A DNA stretch of 23,009 bases from UBA11574 sp964591175 (GTDB taxonomy: Bacteria; Desulfobacterota; Desulfobacteria; Desulfobacterales; UBA11574). The stretch's first letter is position 1, and every line of letters begins with the position of its first letter. Location: assembly GCA_964591175.1 (NCBI GenBank), contig CAZQAF010000056.1:1-23009 (forward strand), read 5' to 3'. A program made the translations under genes and the position numbers. The notes below the pieces were generated by a model. That model was not told the DNA's origin and ran no database searches. It was given only the letters and a program-made list of their open reading frames with translations. This document shows, one piece after another, positions 21,710 through 23,009 of this stretch.

Positions 21710-22948
21710 TTAATTCTCTTTTGCTCTGGCTTCGAGAATTTCGGCTTTGGGCCGCCATGAATCCGGACCCTTAACCTCGATCAGATCATGGTAGATGGGG
21801 AAGGGATACTTCGGATCATCCGCCACCACACCGAGATAGGAGGAGCAGCTGAGCTGGTTGTCGATATCACGGAAAAAAAGCTTGCCGCGGGTCGTATCGA
21901 TGGTGGCGCCTTTCAATGCGTCCTTTACCTTTTCGGAATCGATGCTTTTTGCCTTTTCGATGCCCTGTTTCAAGGCATAGACCGCATCATATTCCATTAC
22001 GGCCCAGTCGCTCGGGTATCGGTGGTAGGCAGCCCTATAGTTTTTGACAAAATTGGCCATCATCGGAATGTTCATATGGGCAAAGAAGGGCGCCCGGCAC
22101 AATCCGACCAATCCGCGGGTGATGGTTTTGGCTTGTAGTTCCAGCTCGGAAACACTGATCAGGGATCCGGGGTAGGGGATTTTTTTGAAAAAACCATATG
22201 CCTTTGCCTGCTTCATCCAGGCGACATTGTCTTTGGATGCGAGGGAACCGATGACAAAATCCGGTTTTTGCGCCATGATGGCGGTAATATAAGAGGTAAA
22301 TTGGGTTTCCCCGAGTCTCGGCCAGAATTCCTTTTTCAGTTTAAGCTCCGGCGCCGCCTGTTTCAAAAGTTCCACGGTATTGTTTTGGGTGGATCGGCCC
22401 CATTCATAGTCGGAGGCGATGGTCACATAATTCTTCCATCCTTTCTTTTTGGCAAGGCCCGCAACCCCCAACACCACGGCTTTGGCCTGCATATAACTGT
22501 TGGGAACCACCGAGAAGGTATACGGGCTGAAATGGACCTTGGTGATATCTTCAGAGTTGCTGATGGCGGCAATATGAAGCACCTTGTAATCCTTCGCCAC
22601 GGGTTTGATGGCCACGGCACAGGCGCTGGAATAAGACGCCATGATGGTTCGAACCTTGTCCCTGAGAATCAGATCCTTGGCCTCGCGCACGGCGACGTCC
22701 GGTTTGGTTTGGGAGTCACGAATAAAAAGCTTGATGGGATATTTGCCCAAAAAACCGCCGTTTTCATTTATCTCTTTTACAGCCAGTTTGATCGCGTTGA
22801 TGCCGTCTTTGGAGTAAAGCGCACCGGTACCGGTGATCGCCAGATCGACTCCCAGATTATACGTCTCTGCTGCCTGAGTCCGGTCGATATGGAAGAAACC
22901 TCCCAACAGAACTAAGGCACATGCCACCGCGATTATCTTAAATTTCAT
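21710..22948 (-). CDS. ABC transporter substrate-binding protein, LivJ/LivK-like (periplasmic)
   Basis: A 412-residue Peripla_BP_6-type protein. The signal peptide is residues 1 to about 27: a basic MKFK, a hydrophobic core, and cleavage near TQAA. The mature part begins YNLGVDLAITGTGALYSKDG, where a branched-chain amino acid or related ligand normally binds, and includes the SNSEDITKVHFSPYTFSVVP and SDYEWGRSTQN segments. The ligand cannot be assigned from sequence; the acyl-CoA synthetase downstream allows amino acids or carboxylic acids. GAGGAG sits seven to eight bases before the ATG. It is the first gene of the five-gene liv cluster, whose promoter should lie near or beyond the right edge of the window. 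Confidence 0.92.
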   Translation of the reverse strand: MKFKIIAVACALVLLGGFFHIDRTQAAETYNLGVDLAITGTGALYSKDGINAIKLAVKEINENGGFLGKYPIKLFIRDSQTKPDVAVREAKDLILRDKVRTIMASYSSACAVAIKPVAKDYKVLHIAAISNSEDITKVHFSPYTFSVVPNSYMQAKAVVLGVAGLAKKKGWKNYVTIASDYEWGRSTQNNTVELLKQAAPELKLKKEFWPRLGETQFTSYITAIMAQKPDFVIGSLASKDNVAWMKQAKAYGFFKKIPYPGSLISVSELELQAKTITRGLVGLCRAPFFAHMNIPMMANFVKNYRAAYHRYPSDWAVMEYDAVYALKQGIEKAKSIDSEKVKDALKGATIDTTRGKLFFRDIDNQLSCSSYLGVVADDPKYPFPIYHDLIEVKGPDSWRPKAEILEARAKEN

Positions 22949-23009
22949 CGTTCTTCTCCTCTCATGCGTTACGAGTTAAAAAAGTACTTGGCACATCGTC
23001 GGCGGAGCC

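Overview
The window looks like chromosomal DNA of a Gram-negative anaerobe, most likely a sulfate-reducing Desulfobacterota (Desulfobacterales-like) bacterium. This is inferred from gene content: a NIL/4Fe-4S ferredoxin beside a tRNA thiolase, liv-type transporter genes run together with acyl-CoA synthetases, PAS-type multi-receiver kinases, and many small palindromic intergenic repeats. No species can be named. I see no rRNA, tRNA, CRISPR array, integrase or recognisable defence locus.

Left part (about 0.2-6 kb). A minus-strand group reads NIL-ferredoxin, mnmA, mtaB, arfB. It covers tRNA thiolation/methylthiolation and ribosome rescue, and a good sigma70-like promoter lies upstream of the ferredoxin gene. 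Divergent from it is a long plus-strand gene that fuses a PlsC-type acyltransferase to an alpha/beta hydrolase.

Middle (about 6-14.4 kb). A 34-codon ORF with seven consecutive Ala codons overlaps a hairpin and is followed by an alternative pairing and two tandem intrinsic terminators. Downstream is a class I aminotransferase resembling AlaA-type glutamate-pyruvate transaminases. This has the layout of a trp/his-type attenuator with alanine as the sensed amino acid, and it is the most interesting candidate in the window. Next come a minus-strand PKD-repeat protein without a signal peptide, a hybrid histidine kinase (PAS-HisKA-HATPase-REC-REC-Hpt), a four-helix-bundle (23S IVS-type) gene bracketed by inverted repeats, an LpxH-like metallophosphoesterase, and a Cys-rich mini-protein coupled to a PaaI-type thioesterase behind a strong promoter and a structured leader.

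Right part (about 14.4-23 kb). A minus-strand cluster encodes a branched-chain amino acid (HAAT) type ABC importer (binding protein, LivH, LivM, LivG, LivF), then a medium-chain-type acyl-CoA synthetase and an acetoacetate-CoA ligase. Together they suggest uptake and CoA activation of amino acids or carboxylates for oxidation.

Repeats. Four families are visible within the window. They are a two-hairpin element at gene 3' ends (three copies), a ~142-bp foldback element whose two copies have different but self-complementary ends, the inverted-repeat ends of the four-helix-bundle element plus a solo end inside the liv cluster, and single copies of palindromic or low-complexity spacers.
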